Assembly: GCA_020027875.1 (NCBI GenBank)
Contig: JAHRHA010000010.1
Coordinates: 1-64,000 of the forward strand
Source: Micromonosporaceae bacterium
GTDB lineage: Bacteria > Actinomycetota > Actinomycetes > Mycobacteriales > Micromonosporaceae
DNA length: 64,000 nt
Direction of reading: 5' to 3'
How positions within the stretch are numbered: the stretch's first letter is position 1; each line of letters opens with the position of its first letter. Positions 35,325 to 44,988 of this stretch are shown one piece after another. The notes beneath the pieces were generated by a model, which saw nothing but the letters and a program-made list of their open reading frames with translations, did no database searches and was not told the DNA's origin. Made by a program: the position numbers and the translations under genes.

Positions 35325-35807
35325 TCAGTCGTGGCAATGGGTGAAGAAGAACGCAGCGCCGGTCGGTGTCGCGTTGAAGTGGTCGGTGATGTGGACATTG
35401 ATCGCTTCGCCCGTCTCGAACTCGCCCCGCACACTGAGCGTGGCGGTACCGGCCACTGCGCGCCCGTTGTCATTGAAGCCGAACCATTGGGTGAACTTTC
35501 CACTGGCGTCGGGCTCGCCCGGCTGCAGCGCCACCGCGGTGAAGTTGCCGGTCTGCGTGCCCGTCACGTGTACTCGCCCGTCGTCGAACTGGGTGGCGTG
35601 TAACACAGCGTTGAAAGTAGTCGTGATCTGGTAGAGCGGACCGCCCGGCGCACACATCGGTACGACATCGACAAACACTTCGGTGGCGTTGTGGAGATTC
35701 TGCGTAGTGGTGGTAGGCGGGTCCGCAGCCGCGGCGAGCGGCACGCCGACGACCGCGCCGGCGGCGAGCACGACCACAAACAACCCCCGTGTAATCAGCC
35801 TAGACAT
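35325..35807 (-). CDS. Secreted hypothetical protein
   Basis: A 160-residue protein with a clear signal peptide (MSRLITRGLFVVVLAAGAVV, cleavage near AAAA-DPP). The mature part is strand-rich, with two cysteines near its ends (VPMCAPGG and FTHCHD) that could form a disulfide, and conserved-looking GRVHVTGTQTGNF and HITDHFNATP. Such proteins are frequent in actinomycete genomes without known function. It is the only gene between the broken sigma gene and the response regulator. Confidence 0.75.
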   Translation of the reverse strand: MSRLITRGLFVVVLAAGAVVGVPLAAAADPPTTTTQNLHNATEVFVDVVPMCAPGGPLYQITTTFNAVLHATQFDDGRVHVTGTQTGNFTAVALQPGEPDASGKFTQWFGFNDNGRAVAGTATLSVRGEFETGEAINVHITDHFNATPTGAAFFFTHCHD

Positions 35808-36037
35808 GGCTCTCCCCTGATCTCCGCCTCACGGGCGGTGTCGGCCTATGGTTCCGGTGCGTTCGCATTATGGAACAGCGGGGCGAGCTGGCGCCTCAGG
35901 GCTAACCCTGGAACGAGGGATCCGCCTCGCGTGCCAACCCGGCTGTGGTCGAGGTGTCGCGGAAGACGAGCTCCTCGCGTACGGCGATCATGATGGTCCC
36001 CGGCCAGGAAGGCCGCGCATCGGGGCACCACCGCTAG

Positions 36038-36691
36038 CTATCGGATGAGGCCGGACTGCACGGCGAAGACGACCAGCTGTGCTCGGTCGCGCGCGCCCAA
36101 CTTCACCATGGCGCGGCTCACGTGAGTCCGTACGGTCGCCGGGCTGACCACGAGCTCCGCGGCGATCTCGTCGTTGGACCGTCCCGTGGCGACCCAGGCG
36201 ACGATCTCCCGTTCGCGCTCGGTGAGGCGGTCGAGGTGCGGATGCGGGGCCGAGCGGCGGGGCCCGGGATCGGCGAGCCGCTCAATCACCCGACGGGTCA
36301 CCGACGGCGACAGCAGGGACTCGCCCGCGGCGACGACCCGTACCGCACGTACCAGCTCCTCCGGTTCTGCGTCCTTGAGTACGAAGCCGCTCGCACCCAT
36401 ACGCAGCGCCTCGAATACGTACTCGTCGAGCTCGAACGTCGTCAGCATGACCACCCGGACGTCCTTCAGCGCCGGGTCGGCTGCGATCTCGTGCAGCGCT
36501 CCCAGCCCGTCGAGGGTGGGCATCCGGATGTCCATGAATACGACGTCGGGCCGGGTACGGCGCACCGCGGCGAGGCCTTCCCGCCCGTCGGCCGCCTCGG
36601 CCACCAGCTCCAGGTCGTCCTCGGTCTCGATCAGCGTTCGCAGGCCCATCCGTACCAGCGCCTGGTCGTCGATGACCACAACCCGGATCAC
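36038..36691 (-). CDS. NarL/FixJ-type response regulator
   Basis: A 217-residue regulator. The receiver domain has the phospho-acceptor D54 (VVFMDIRMP) and acidic pair D8/D9. The LuxR-type helix-turn-helix is at the C-terminus (LTEREREIVAWVATGRSNDE, then IAAELVVSPATVRTHVSRAM). The GTG start overlaps the sensor kinase stop (GTGA) and GAGGAGG lies upstream. It probably regulates the ABC exporter at 37966-39764, which is divergent from the kinase. Confidence 0.9.
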   Translation of the reverse strand: MIRVVVIDDQALVRMGLRTLIETEDDLELVAEAADGREGLAAVRRTRPDVVFMDIRMPTLDGLGALHEIAADPALKDVRVVMLTTFELDEYVFEALRMGASGFVLKDAEPEELVRAVRVVAAGESLLSPSVTRRVIERLADPGPRRSAPHPHLDRLTEREREIVAWVATGRSNDEIAAELVVSPATVRTHVSRAMVKLGARDRAQLVVFAVQSGLIR

Positions 36692-37833
36692 GCGGACCCT
36701 CCTCGCGCCGGCGCGACGTCCGTGCACGGTAGGCGGACCCGGACCGCGAACCCGCCCGACGCCTGCGGTCCGGCGTCGAATGTGCCGCGGAGTGCCCGCG
36801 CGCGTTCCCGCATGCCGTCGATTCCGTGGCCGGCCGGTGGCGCAGGGCTGCCGCGGCCGGTGTCGAGCACGTCGAGTTGGAGCACGTCGTCGCGCCGGCT
36901 CATCCGTACCTGAGCGGTTGCGCTCGGACCGCCGTGGCGCAGCACGTTGGTCAATGACTCTTGGATAATCCGGTACGCCGCGTGGTCGACCTCGGCCGGG
37001 ATGGCTGCTAGCGAGGCGTCGTCGAGTTCGACCGTGACCGGAAGCCCGCTGGACCGCATCCGATCGACCAGGCCTGGTAGGTCGACCAGTCCGCTCGTCG
37101 GGCGGCGTGGCGCATCCCACTGCCCCGATCCCGTTCGAAGCGCGTCAACCTCGGCGCGTAAGTCGTCCAGCGCCTCCTTGCTAGTGGCTCGGATCGCCTC
37201 CAGAGCCTCCCGGACCCGGGCCGGCTCACGCTCGAGCACGCGCAGGGCCACACCGGCCTGCATCGCGATCACGGCAAGGCCGTGCCCCACCACGTCGTGT
37301 AGCTCCTGCGCCAGCTGCAACCGCTCATCGGAGGCGGCGCGGCGAGCCTGCTCGGCCCGCACCTCGGCGACCGCGTCGCGACGTATCTTCACCGCCGCAC
37401 CGACTGCCGCGGGGATCAGCGGCCAGGCGGCAACGCTGACGAACTCGGTCCAGTCCCGATCGCCGGTGACTAGTCCGATGCCCACCGCAACCAGGCTGGC
37501 ACCCAGCAGCACGGCAACGCTGACAACGGTGCGCCGGATCGGGGATCGAGCGGCCAGCCCGTAGGCGGCGACGGCCAGCGCGATAAGGATCGGCCCGTAC
37601 GCGTACCCCAGCCCGATGTAGACCATCGTCGCCGCGCCGGCCACCGCGAATGTCCATAGTGGTCGCCAGCGCCAGATCGCAATCGACAGGCAGGCGACGA
37701 CCACGAGGACGTACGACAGGAAGGGCGCGTCCTGGCCCTGGTTGGCCGCGGCGGGGCCAGTGCCGAAGAGTCCAAACACCAGCAGCACGGCAACGAGCCC
37801 GAGATCGGGCCACGTGACGCGCCGGTCGGCCAT
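36688..37833 (-). CDS. Sensor histidine kinase, HisKA_3 type
   Basis: A 381-residue kinase with four to six membrane helices in residues 10-150 and no large sensor loop. The phospho-acceptor is H179 in LAQELHDVVGHGL. The ATPase region contains AYRIIQESLTNVLRHG and GHGIDGMRERARAL. It is the partner of the overlapping response regulator. It is divergent from the ABC exporter, 132 bases apart, which suggests it senses the exporter's substrate or envelope stress. Confidence 0.9.
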   Translation of the reverse strand: MADRRVTWPDLGLVAVLLVFGLFGTGPAAANQGQDAPFLSYVLVVVACLSIAIWRWRPLWTFAVAGAATMVYIGLGYAYGPILIALAVAAYGLAARSPIRRTVVSVAVLLGASLVAVGIGLVTGDRDWTEFVSVAAWPLIPAAVGAAVKIRRDAVAEVRAEQARRAASDERLQLAQELHDVVGHGLAVIAMQAGVALRVLEREPARVREALEAIRATSKEALDDLRAEVDALRTGSGQWDAPRRPTSGLVDLPGLVDRMRSSGLPVTVELDDASLAAIPAEVDHAAYRIIQESLTNVLRHGGPSATAQVRMSRRDDVLQLDVLDTGRGSPAPPAGHGIDGMRERARALRGTFDAGPQASGGFAVRVRLPCTDVAPARGGSA

Positions 37834-37965
37834 GCTCTGACGATAGGCCGTCGGGGCGTCGGCATCGTCAGCGCTGCGACGTATCCGCCGTACGCGGATT
37901 CGGGTACGCCTGATGCCGCCTGAGAGCTGACGACTGCGAGGCTCTGTGCCGCGAAGGTTGAGGGC

Positions 37966-38897
<932 letters not shown>

Positions 38898-38901
<4 letters not shown>

Positions 38902-39764
38902 TCGCGAGTGTTCGTGCTGAGTTGCTGCGTCTCGGCCGGTGGCCCACCACCTGGGTCCTTTGCGGCACGTGGCTCGTGCTCAACCTGACCTTCGGCTACG
39001 TGTTCAACTACCTGAGCTACCGCAGCGACGACGGCGGAGGCGGATTCGCCAACCAAGTATCGGATGGAGCCCCTGCCAGCACCCTGCTGGCCCAGCTGAT
39101 GCCCGACCGCGTTCCAGTTACGTTGGTTCAGGGGATGCCCATGTTCGGCGGCGCGCTGGTGCTGATCCTCGGCGCGCTCGCGGTCGGCAGCGGTTACGGG
39201 TGGGGCACCTGGAAGACCGTGTTCACCACCGGGCCGCGGCGGGTCACCGCGATGGGCGGCACGCTGGGCGCCCTCGGCATCATGCTCGTCGGCTTGGTCG
39301 TGGTCAGCTTCATTCTCGACCTGGTAGCAGCGTTCACGGTGGCCGCCGCGGAGTCTCAGCCGACGACGTGGCCGACCCTGGCCGACTCAGCGCAGGGCCT
39401 GGGCGCAGGGCTGCTCATCTGTGCAATGTGGATGGCCGGCGGGGTGATGCTCGGCACCCTCACCCGCGGCCCGGCGCTCGCGGTCGGGCTTGGCCTGGTC
39501 TGGTCGTTGGTGGTGGAGAACCTGCTGCGCGGTGTGGCCGGCCTGCTGGGGCCGCTCGAGACCGTGACCAACGTGCTGCCCGGCACGGCGGCCGGCTCCA
39601 TCGCCGGGGCTATCGGCGCGGTCGTGCAGAGTGATCCGAACGGGACGCCGGGCGTCACGACCGTCCTCGGCGGGACGGCAGCCGCGCTATTGCTCGGCGG
39701 CTACCTGCTGGCGTTCCTCGCGGCGAGCCTGGCCCTGACCGCTCGCCGAGACGTGACAACCTGA
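38898..39764 (+). CDS. ABC-2 type permease
   Basis: A 288-residue membrane protein with six helices. After the first helix (PTTWVLCGTWLVLNLTFGYV) comes a large outer loop with SYRSDDGGGGFANQVSDG. The late helices include GAGLLICAMWMAGGVMLGTL. It overlaps the ATPase gene and should form its membrane partner. Layout and size fit BcrB-like permeases. Control by the divergent two-component system is likely. Confidence 0.88.
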
Positions 39765-39833
39765 TCGTGGCGAGGCAGCCTTGGCTAAGATCTCCGTGGC
39801 TGCGAATCGTCGGATGAGGCCGTCGGCGGAAAG

Positions 39834-40691
39834 TCAGGGCGCTAGGACGTCGATGAACGCGTTCGCGATGACCTGGTATCCGACGCTGTTGGGATGAACG
39901 TTGCCGAAATGTTGCGGGTGACAGAACCAGGTCCATGCGGCTGCTGCCTGTGCACTCGCCGCGAGATTTGAGACCGAGAATTTACCGGCCACGTCGACCA
40001 CGTCGACCCCGTGTGCGCCATAGACGTTCAGCAGGACCGCGTTGAGGGTCTGCACGATCTGCTGGGACGCTGCCGCCAGACCCGGGTCAACCGGCAGCAC
40101 ACAGGCGACCGGGTTGTAGTACGTCATCCCGACGATGCGTACGTCTGGCGCGGTCGCCTGTAGCTCGTCGAGGATGCGATCCAGATTTGTGGCGATCCGC
40201 GTCAGGCCCTGCTGAATGCAGGCAGGGCTGAGCGTGCTCAGGCAGGGCAGCACATCGTTGCCGCCGATGTCGATGGTCACCACCGAGACCTTGCCCTTAT
40301 GAGCGTGCAGGAAGTTGACTGCCTCGTCGATCTGCACCTTGTGCGGGTAAAGACCCCGATAGAAGTCGGGCGACCCGCACGAAGAGGCCACGCCCGGCAG
40401 TTGCGAGCCGCCGAGCAGGGAGACGGTGCTCTCGCCGCCGCAGGAGATGTTATCCAAGTCCAGTTTGGGATCGTCGGCCGACAACGCCGCGTGCACCAGC
40501 GGCACGTAGCCGTCGGGTGAGTAGTACGGCTGCCCCGGCACAAAGAACTGGAAGCCCTGCGCTAGAGAGTCGCCTAACGCGAGGTAATAGTGGGTCGCAC
40601 TGTCGTCATCCGCGGCGGCCTGTGCGCTCGGGACAGCGACTGCGGCCAAGGCGACAACTACTGTGAGCAGAACCTTCAAGGCGCGGCGCAT
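39834..40691 (-). CDS. Secreted SGNH/GDSL hydrolase
   Basis: A 285-residue secreted esterase. The signal peptide is MRRALKVLLTVVVALAAVAV with cleavage near AQA-AAD. Block I LALGDSLAQGF gives the nucleophile S42, block III IDIGGNDVLPC gives the oxyanion Asn, and block V NVHPNSVGY gives the catalytic His (with Asn where Asp is usual two residues before Gly-Tyr). Several cysteines (C84, C106, C149, C157 region) suggest disulfides. It probably hydrolyses lipid or acetyl esters outside the cell. Confidence 0.88.
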   Translation of the reverse strand: MRRALKVLLTVVVALAAVAVPSAQAAADDDSATHYYLALGDSLAQGFQFFVPGQPYYSPDGYVPLVHAALSADDPKLDLDNISCGGESTVSLLGGSQLPGVASSCGSPDFYRGLYPHKVQIDEAVNFLHAHKGKVSVVTIDIGGNDVLPCLSTLSPACIQQGLTRIATNLDRILDELQATAPDVRIVGMTYYNPVACVLPVDPGLAAASQQIVQTLNAVLLNVYGAHGVDVVDVAGKFSVSNLAASAQAAAAWTWFCHPQHFGNVHPNSVGYQVIANAFIDVLAP

Positions 40692-40880
40692 AGCCGTCTC
40701 CCTTCGTCTGCGACCGTGGGTGGGTTTCCGACCGGGACTACAAGCGGGGTGGACACCACTGTAGGCGGAATATGTCCACGCCGCAGCCCGGGAAGACCGT
40801 ACGCAACCACATATCCAAGTCTTCGTTCGCAGCAGGCCTAGCTCAGGCGCTGTTGCCTGTCCCGGGCATCCGGCCAGCCG

Positions 40881-41582
40881 TCACAACCTGACCATGGCGA
40901 GGCGGTAGACCTTCCACCCCAGGACGAGATGGAAAACGATGAGTACGAGAAAGCCGACCACGGCGATTGGGGAGAGAGGATCGATCAGCAAGACAACTGC
41001 CGCTACGACACCGATCACCCCGAGTACTACGGTGACGCCGCCAAAGCGCTTGCCGAAGTCCGGCGACCCGAGCATGGCCACGCCGAGTGCAATCAGACCT
41101 ACTGGCAGAAAGGCGAGTCCCACGATGAGCAGCGCATCGAACATGCCCTGCGTCGCCTGCCACAAGAGGACGAGTGTCGCCTGATCCCCAGGGGTCGCCC
41201 CAGGAGCGTGAAAGAGATCGGAGATTCGACCGGTTACGACATGCGGGAGTGCTCCGGCTGCGAGCACGACGAGACCCGCAATGCCCAGGACGCTCCCGAA
41301 GAGAGCGGGCGCGAGCCTTTCTCCGCGGAGAGCGCGATACAGGGCGAGGAAGTGCGTGACCCACAGGATGAGGACTACCAGGTAAAGGCCATTCTCAACC
41401 GTGCGCGCCGCTCTGATATCGGGGAACCTCGTGACCGGCCCCCCGGGGCCGGCGGGATCCGGACCCACGAACGCGATGACAATAACGAAGACGAGAATGA
41501 AGGTGATGCCACCAAGGACACCGGCCAGACCCCCCCATCGCAGAACGCTTCTGTCTTCCTCCACCTTCCGTACTTCACGCAT
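40881..41582 (-). CDS. Integral membrane protein, DUF4386-like
   Basis: A 233-residue protein with about seven hydrophobic helices (GLAGVLGGITFILVFVIVIA first). AGGAGG lies eight bases before the ATG. The pattern of an early G.L.G...I..F helix, a middle ATQGMFDALLIVGLAFLPVG helix and a short C-terminal tail resembles DUF4386-type proteins. Divergent from the second two-component system, it may be one of its targets. Function unknown. Confidence 0.72.
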   Translation of the reverse strand: MREVRKVEEDRSVLRWGGLAGVLGGITFILVFVIVIAFVGPDPAGPGGPVTRFPDIRAARTVENGLYLVVLILWVTHFLALYRALRGERLAPALFGSVLGIAGLVVLAAGALPHVVTGRISDLFHAPGATPGDQATLVLLWQATQGMFDALLIVGLAFLPVGLIALGVAMLGSPDFGKRFGGVTVVLGVIGVVAAVVLLIDPLSPIAVVGFLVLIVFHLVLGWKVYRLAMVRL

Positions 41583-41739
41583 CACTAATCTCCTCCTTAG
41601 AAGTCGCTGTGGCTCAGCCTGCCGGAGAGCGCCCCGTGCACCGCTTCCGTCGATGGTCGACATCAGCAGACTTTGGTATGCATTCGGGGATCGACTTTGG
41701 TCGGATGCAGAGGACCCGCCGCCGCCGTATCGTTTGATC

Positions 41740-42984
41740 ATGGCTATCCGGTCGGTTCCCGAGTATCGGCGGCTGCTGCCTGCCGCGCTGCTCACCGAAC
41801 CCGACCCCGACGAGGCAGACCGGATCCGGCGCTCACCGCGCGACTGGGTGGTCGATGCCGTGTTCTTCCTGCTGGCCGTCGGCTTCACCGTGCTCACCGT
41901 GGTCGACAACATCGAGCACGGGGTCGCGCTTGGGACGCTTGTCGTGGACGCGACGTTGGGCGGGCTGAGCTGTCTCGGGGTGTGGCTACGCCGGCGGTGG
42001 CCGGTCGGCTTCGCGCTGATCGTGGCTCTGTTCAGCGTCTACTCGCTGGCCGCCTCCGGTGTCGCATTGATCGCACTGTTCACGGTGGCTGTGCACCGCA
42101 GTCTGCCCGTGGTCGGCGCGGTCGTGGCGGTATTCGCGTTCGCCTCGGCTCTCTCGTTGCTGGTCCGGCCGGACCAGCAGGCGCCGAACTGGTCGCAGGC
42201 CGTGCTCGGAGCCGTCCTTTTCGCGGCGGTACTCGCCTGGGGGATGTTCGTCCGAGCCCGGCGCCAGCTCGTGCTGTCCCTACGCGAGCGGGCCCAACGG
42301 GCCGAGTCCGAACAGCATCTGCAGGTCAGCCAGGCCCGCCAGCTTGAACGGAACCGGATCGCCCGCGAGATGCACGACGTGCTCGCTCACCGCATTTCAT
42401 TGTTGAGCCTGCACTCAGGGGCGCTGGAGCTGCGTCCCGACGCTCCGCCCGAGGAAATTGCCCGCGCCGCCGGCGTTATCCGGGACAGCGCCCACGAGGC
42501 GCTGGAGGATCTTCGGGAGGTGATCGGCGTACTCCGCGTGGACCGGGTCGGCGAGGACCCGACGGATCAGGCACCGGACCGGCCGCAGCCCTCGCTTGTC
42601 GACCTCCCCGAACTCGTTGACGAGTCGCGGCGCGCCGGGATGCGGGTGCAGCTCGACTGTGAGGTGGCCGATCTGACGGCCGTACCGGCGGCGATCGGGC
42701 GCAACGCGTACCGGATCGTGCAGGAGGGACTCACCAATGCCCACAAGCACGCACACGACGTCGAGGTATCGGTGACGGTGCGCGGAACCGTGGGCGACGG
42801 CCTGAGCGTCGAGGTGCGCAACCCGTGGCTGGTGGGCGCCGCCAGCACCGCGGGCATTCCAGGTGGAGGCACCGGCATCATCGGGCTCGCCGAACGGGCC
42901 AGCCTCGCCGGTGGACGGCTGGAGCACGGCAGTACGCCCGAAGGTGACTTCCGGCTCTTTGCGTGGCTACCGTGGCCGGCGTGA
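41740..42984 (+). CDS. Sensor histidine kinase, HisKA_3 type
   Basis: A 414-residue kinase with membrane helices in residues 35-170, then the dimerisation helix with H212 in RIAREMHDVLAHRISLLSLH. The ATP-binding region includes AYRIVQEGLTNAHKH and GTGIIGLAERASLAGG. The ATG at 41740 is the first that gives a family-like N-terminus. It overlaps its response regulator by GTGA. It is not adjacent to an obvious transporter other than the divergent membrane protein. Confidence 0.9.
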   Translation: MAIRSVPEYRRLLPAALLTEPDPDEADRIRRSPRDWVVDAVFFLLAVGFTVLTVVDNIEHGVALGTLVVDATLGGLSCLGVWLRRRWPVGFALIVALFSVYSLAASGVALIALFTVAVHRSLPVVGAVVAVFAFASALSLLVRPDQQAPNWSQAVLGAVLFAAVLAWGMFVRARRQLVLSLRERAQRAESEQHLQVSQARQLERNRIAREMHDVLAHRISLLSLHSGALELRPDAPPEEIARAAGVIRDSAHEALEDLREVIGVLRVDRVGEDPTDQAPDRPQPSLVDLPELVDESRRAGMRVQLDCEVADLTAVPAAIGRNAYRIVQEGLTNAHKHAHDVEVSVTVRGTVGDGLSVEVRNPWLVGAASTAGIPGGGTGIIGLAERASLAGGRLEHGSTPEGDFRLFAWLPWPA

Positions 42985-43643
42985 ACGCCGCCGTCCGTGT
43001 CCTCATCGTCGATGACGACCCACTCATCCGGGCCGGCCTCGCGATGATCCTCGGCGTATCAACCGACCTGAACGTGGTGGGCGAGGCGGCCGACGGCACC
43101 GAGGTGGCCGCCGCGGTCGACGCCTGCGCCCCAGATGTGGTGCTGATGGACATCCGGATGCCCAAGCTCGATGGCCTCGCCGCCACCGAACTGCTGCGCG
43201 CCCGGCCCAACCCTCCCGAGGTCATCGTGCTGACCACCTTCCACGCCGACGAGCAGGTACTCCGTGCCCTGCGCGCCGGAGCCAGCGGCTTTCTGCTCAA
43301 GGACACCCCGCCCACCGAGATCCTGCGCGCGATATCCCGGGTGGCGGCCGGCGAGCCGATCCTGTCGCCGACGGTGACCCGCCAACTCATCGCCCACCTC
43401 GGCGACACCGGCGCCGATGCTCGGCGGCGGCACGCCCTCGGCGTGCTGGGCCGGCTCAGCGAACGGGAGCGGGAGGTGGCCGTGGCCATCGGTCGGGGCA
43501 GGTCCAACGCCGAGATCAGCGGCGAGCTGTTCATGAGCGTGGCGACCGTGAAAGCCCACGTGTCCCGGATACTGACGAAGCTCGACCTCAACAACCGTAC
43601 CCAGATCGCTCTACTCGCCCACGACGCCGGCCTGACCGGATAG
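42981..43643 (+). CDS. NarL/FixJ-type response regulator
   Basis: A 220-residue regulator with phospho-acceptor D57 (VVLMDIRMPKLDG) and a LuxR-type DNA-binding domain (LSEREREVAVAIGRGRSNAE, then LFMSVATVKAHVSRILTKLD). The start overlaps the kinase stop (GTGA); an in-frame GTG at 42963 inside the kinase gene is less likely. Immediately downstream lies the remnant of an XRE regulator. Confidence 0.9.
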   Translation: MNAAVRVLIVDDDPLIRAGLAMILGVSTDLNVVGEAADGTEVAAAVDACAPDVVLMDIRMPKLDGLAATELLRARPNPPEVIVLTTFHADEQVLRALRAGASGFLLKDTPPTEILRAISRVAAGEPILSPTVTRQLIAHLGDTGADARRRHALGVLGRLSEREREVAVAIGRGRSNAEISGELFMSVATVKAHVSRILTKLDLNNRTQIALLAHDAGLTG

Positions 43644-43645
43644 CC

Positions 43646-43830
43646 ACGCAGAGCGCCGCGGTCTGCGTGTCGGCGGGGAAGAACGACTCGATGGCCGGCT
43701 CGGCGACGGTCACGTCCAGCGGCCTGCCGAACGTGGCGGTACTGATGAAGGCGAGCTTCTTTGTGTCCTGGCGGATTCGCGGCGGTACCACGACAGTGTC
43801 GGCGCCGACGGCGTTCCCCGGCTCCCCGCC
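43646..43830 (-). pseudogene. Remnant of an XRE/MmyB-type regulator
   Basis: The minus strand encodes GGEPGNAVGADTVVVPPRIR and then LAFISTATFGRPLDVTVAEPAIESFFPADTQTAAL. This closely matches the last 65 residues of the XRE regulator at 8769-9548. The DNA-binding part is missing, and the original stop appears lost. A decayed paralogue or the left-over of a recombination event. Confidence 0.75.
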
Positions 43831-44190
43831 GCAGTTCCTTGAAGGTTCCTGGTCGCGTTACGCGCCGGCACCGCGACGGCGGAGCCAACCGATGAGAACT
43901 ACCACGACCGACCGGATCACGCGCGATCGGTGGAGATGATTCAGGCGGCTGAGCACTGCACGTTACTCGCGATCCGGACGACCTGACCCGGGGCCGCTGC
44001 GCAGGGTCAGCCGCACGGTTCGTGGCTCTCGGTGGGCAGGCAACTCGCGTCGGTCGGACATTCGGTGGAGCCGAGCTGCGCTGTGGAGACTCCCACGCCG
44101 TCCTCAAGCTCGTAGAATCACAACGGCGCCGCAGTCTCGTTGACGCGCCGAGAGCTCCATGTCGGCGATCACCGCATCTCTGGTGTAGAG
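43831..44190. other. Region without a recognisable gene
   Basis: About 360 bases with no coding signal in either strand. It separates the XRE remnant from the DUF3800 remnant and may be residue of lost genes. The right edge holds the TAGAGT hexamer of the candidate small transcript. Confidence 0.45.
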
Positions 44191-44262
44191 TCAGTAGTTA
44201 GGAGAGTCCTTCGGGGCTTCCGATCCAGCCTTAGGCCCCGCGCGAGCGGGGTCTTTGTGCTT
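44189..44262 (+). ncRNA. Candidate small transcript, second copy of the layout at 30442
   Basis: A TAGAGT hexamer, then a GGAGAGTCC-TTCG-GGGCTTCC hairpin with a stable tetraloop, then the stem GGCCCCGC / GCGGGGTC (44234-44253, loop GCGA) and TTTGTG. Layout and short sequence blocks agree with the element near 30442-30510. It overlaps the end of the DUF3800 remnant on the other strand. Confidence 0.3.
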
Positions 44263-44740
44263 CTCCGGGCTACCGCTGGGAATCCAGCAATGGCGGTGCT
44301 GCACCGTCGGCTGGATTCGGGACCACAGCGCCTCATTGGCTCGGGTTGCCCTCGGGTCGGACTCCGTGTGGGTCTCGAGGCGGCGATACATGAACGCGAG
44401 CATGTCCGCGGCTTGCACTAGCCGGCTCGAATGCGACGGAGCAAAGTGCAGAGTGTCAACGATTCGATCTAGCAGCTGCGATCGGTAGCCCTTCGTTCCC
44501 TGGGTGCGATACGCGGACAAATCTGCGCGGTGCTTCGCCGGTTCGTCGACGTCGTCGGCGATCACGAGTGACGTCTTGTATGCCGGTCAGTTCGCGGATG
44601 GGCCGTTCGCCGTCATCGTGGTATTTGGCACATGCTATCGGCGAGTTGTTGCGCCAGGCTCCCCACAGAACGTTTTGCTGTTCGAAGTATTCCAGGGTGG
44701 CGAAACCGTCCCACGTCGGCGACCGTGGAACGCCGCCGAG
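44191..44740 (-). pseudogene. DUF3800-like protein remnant, frameshifted
   Basis: The clear part (44263-44589) reads AYKTSLVIADDVDEPAKHR, then GYRSQLLDRIVDTLHFAPSH and SRLVQAADMLAFMYRRLETH, matching the C-terminal half of DUF3800 proteins, an RNase H-fold family often found with mobile or defence genes. Upstream an in-frame TGA lies at 44587, and the likely earlier part (KYHDDGERPIRELTG) is in another frame. The C-terminal tail (PEKHKDPARAG...) runs through a hairpin and is not family-like. No N-terminal domain remains. Confidence 0.6.
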
Positions 44741-44765
44741 AGTTGAATGACAAGATCGTTGATAC

Positions 44766-44945
44766 TTCGAGGCATCCGGCCAAACCTACGGCTATCGGCG
44801 CGTCCACGCCGCGTTGATCCGGGCCGGGGCCTATGCCGGTCCGGAGCTGGTCCGGGACCTGATGCGCGAGCTGGGCCTGGTCGCCTGCGAGCCCCGGCCG
44901 TGGCGGCTGACCACCGTGCCCGACCCGCCTGAGCCGAGCCCGTTG
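44766..44945 (+). mobile_element. IS3-family transposase (OrfB) fragment
   Basis: One frame reads FEASGQTYGYRRVHAALIRA, then GPELVRDLMRELGLVACEPR and PWRLTTVPDP. This is the HTH_21 segment that precedes the catalytic DDE domain in IS3-family OrfB. Nothing of the catalytic domain follows and no terminal repeats are evident, so it is a short relic. Confidence 0.75.
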
Positions 44946-44988
44946 AGTCGGTCGGAACCTGACGCCTGGGATGGGAATCTAGGTTGGC

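Noticed and set aside
35846-36031. 61-codon minus-strand frame between the secreted protein and the response regulator
   Set aside because: Arg-rich product, no ribosome binding site, no family resemblance.
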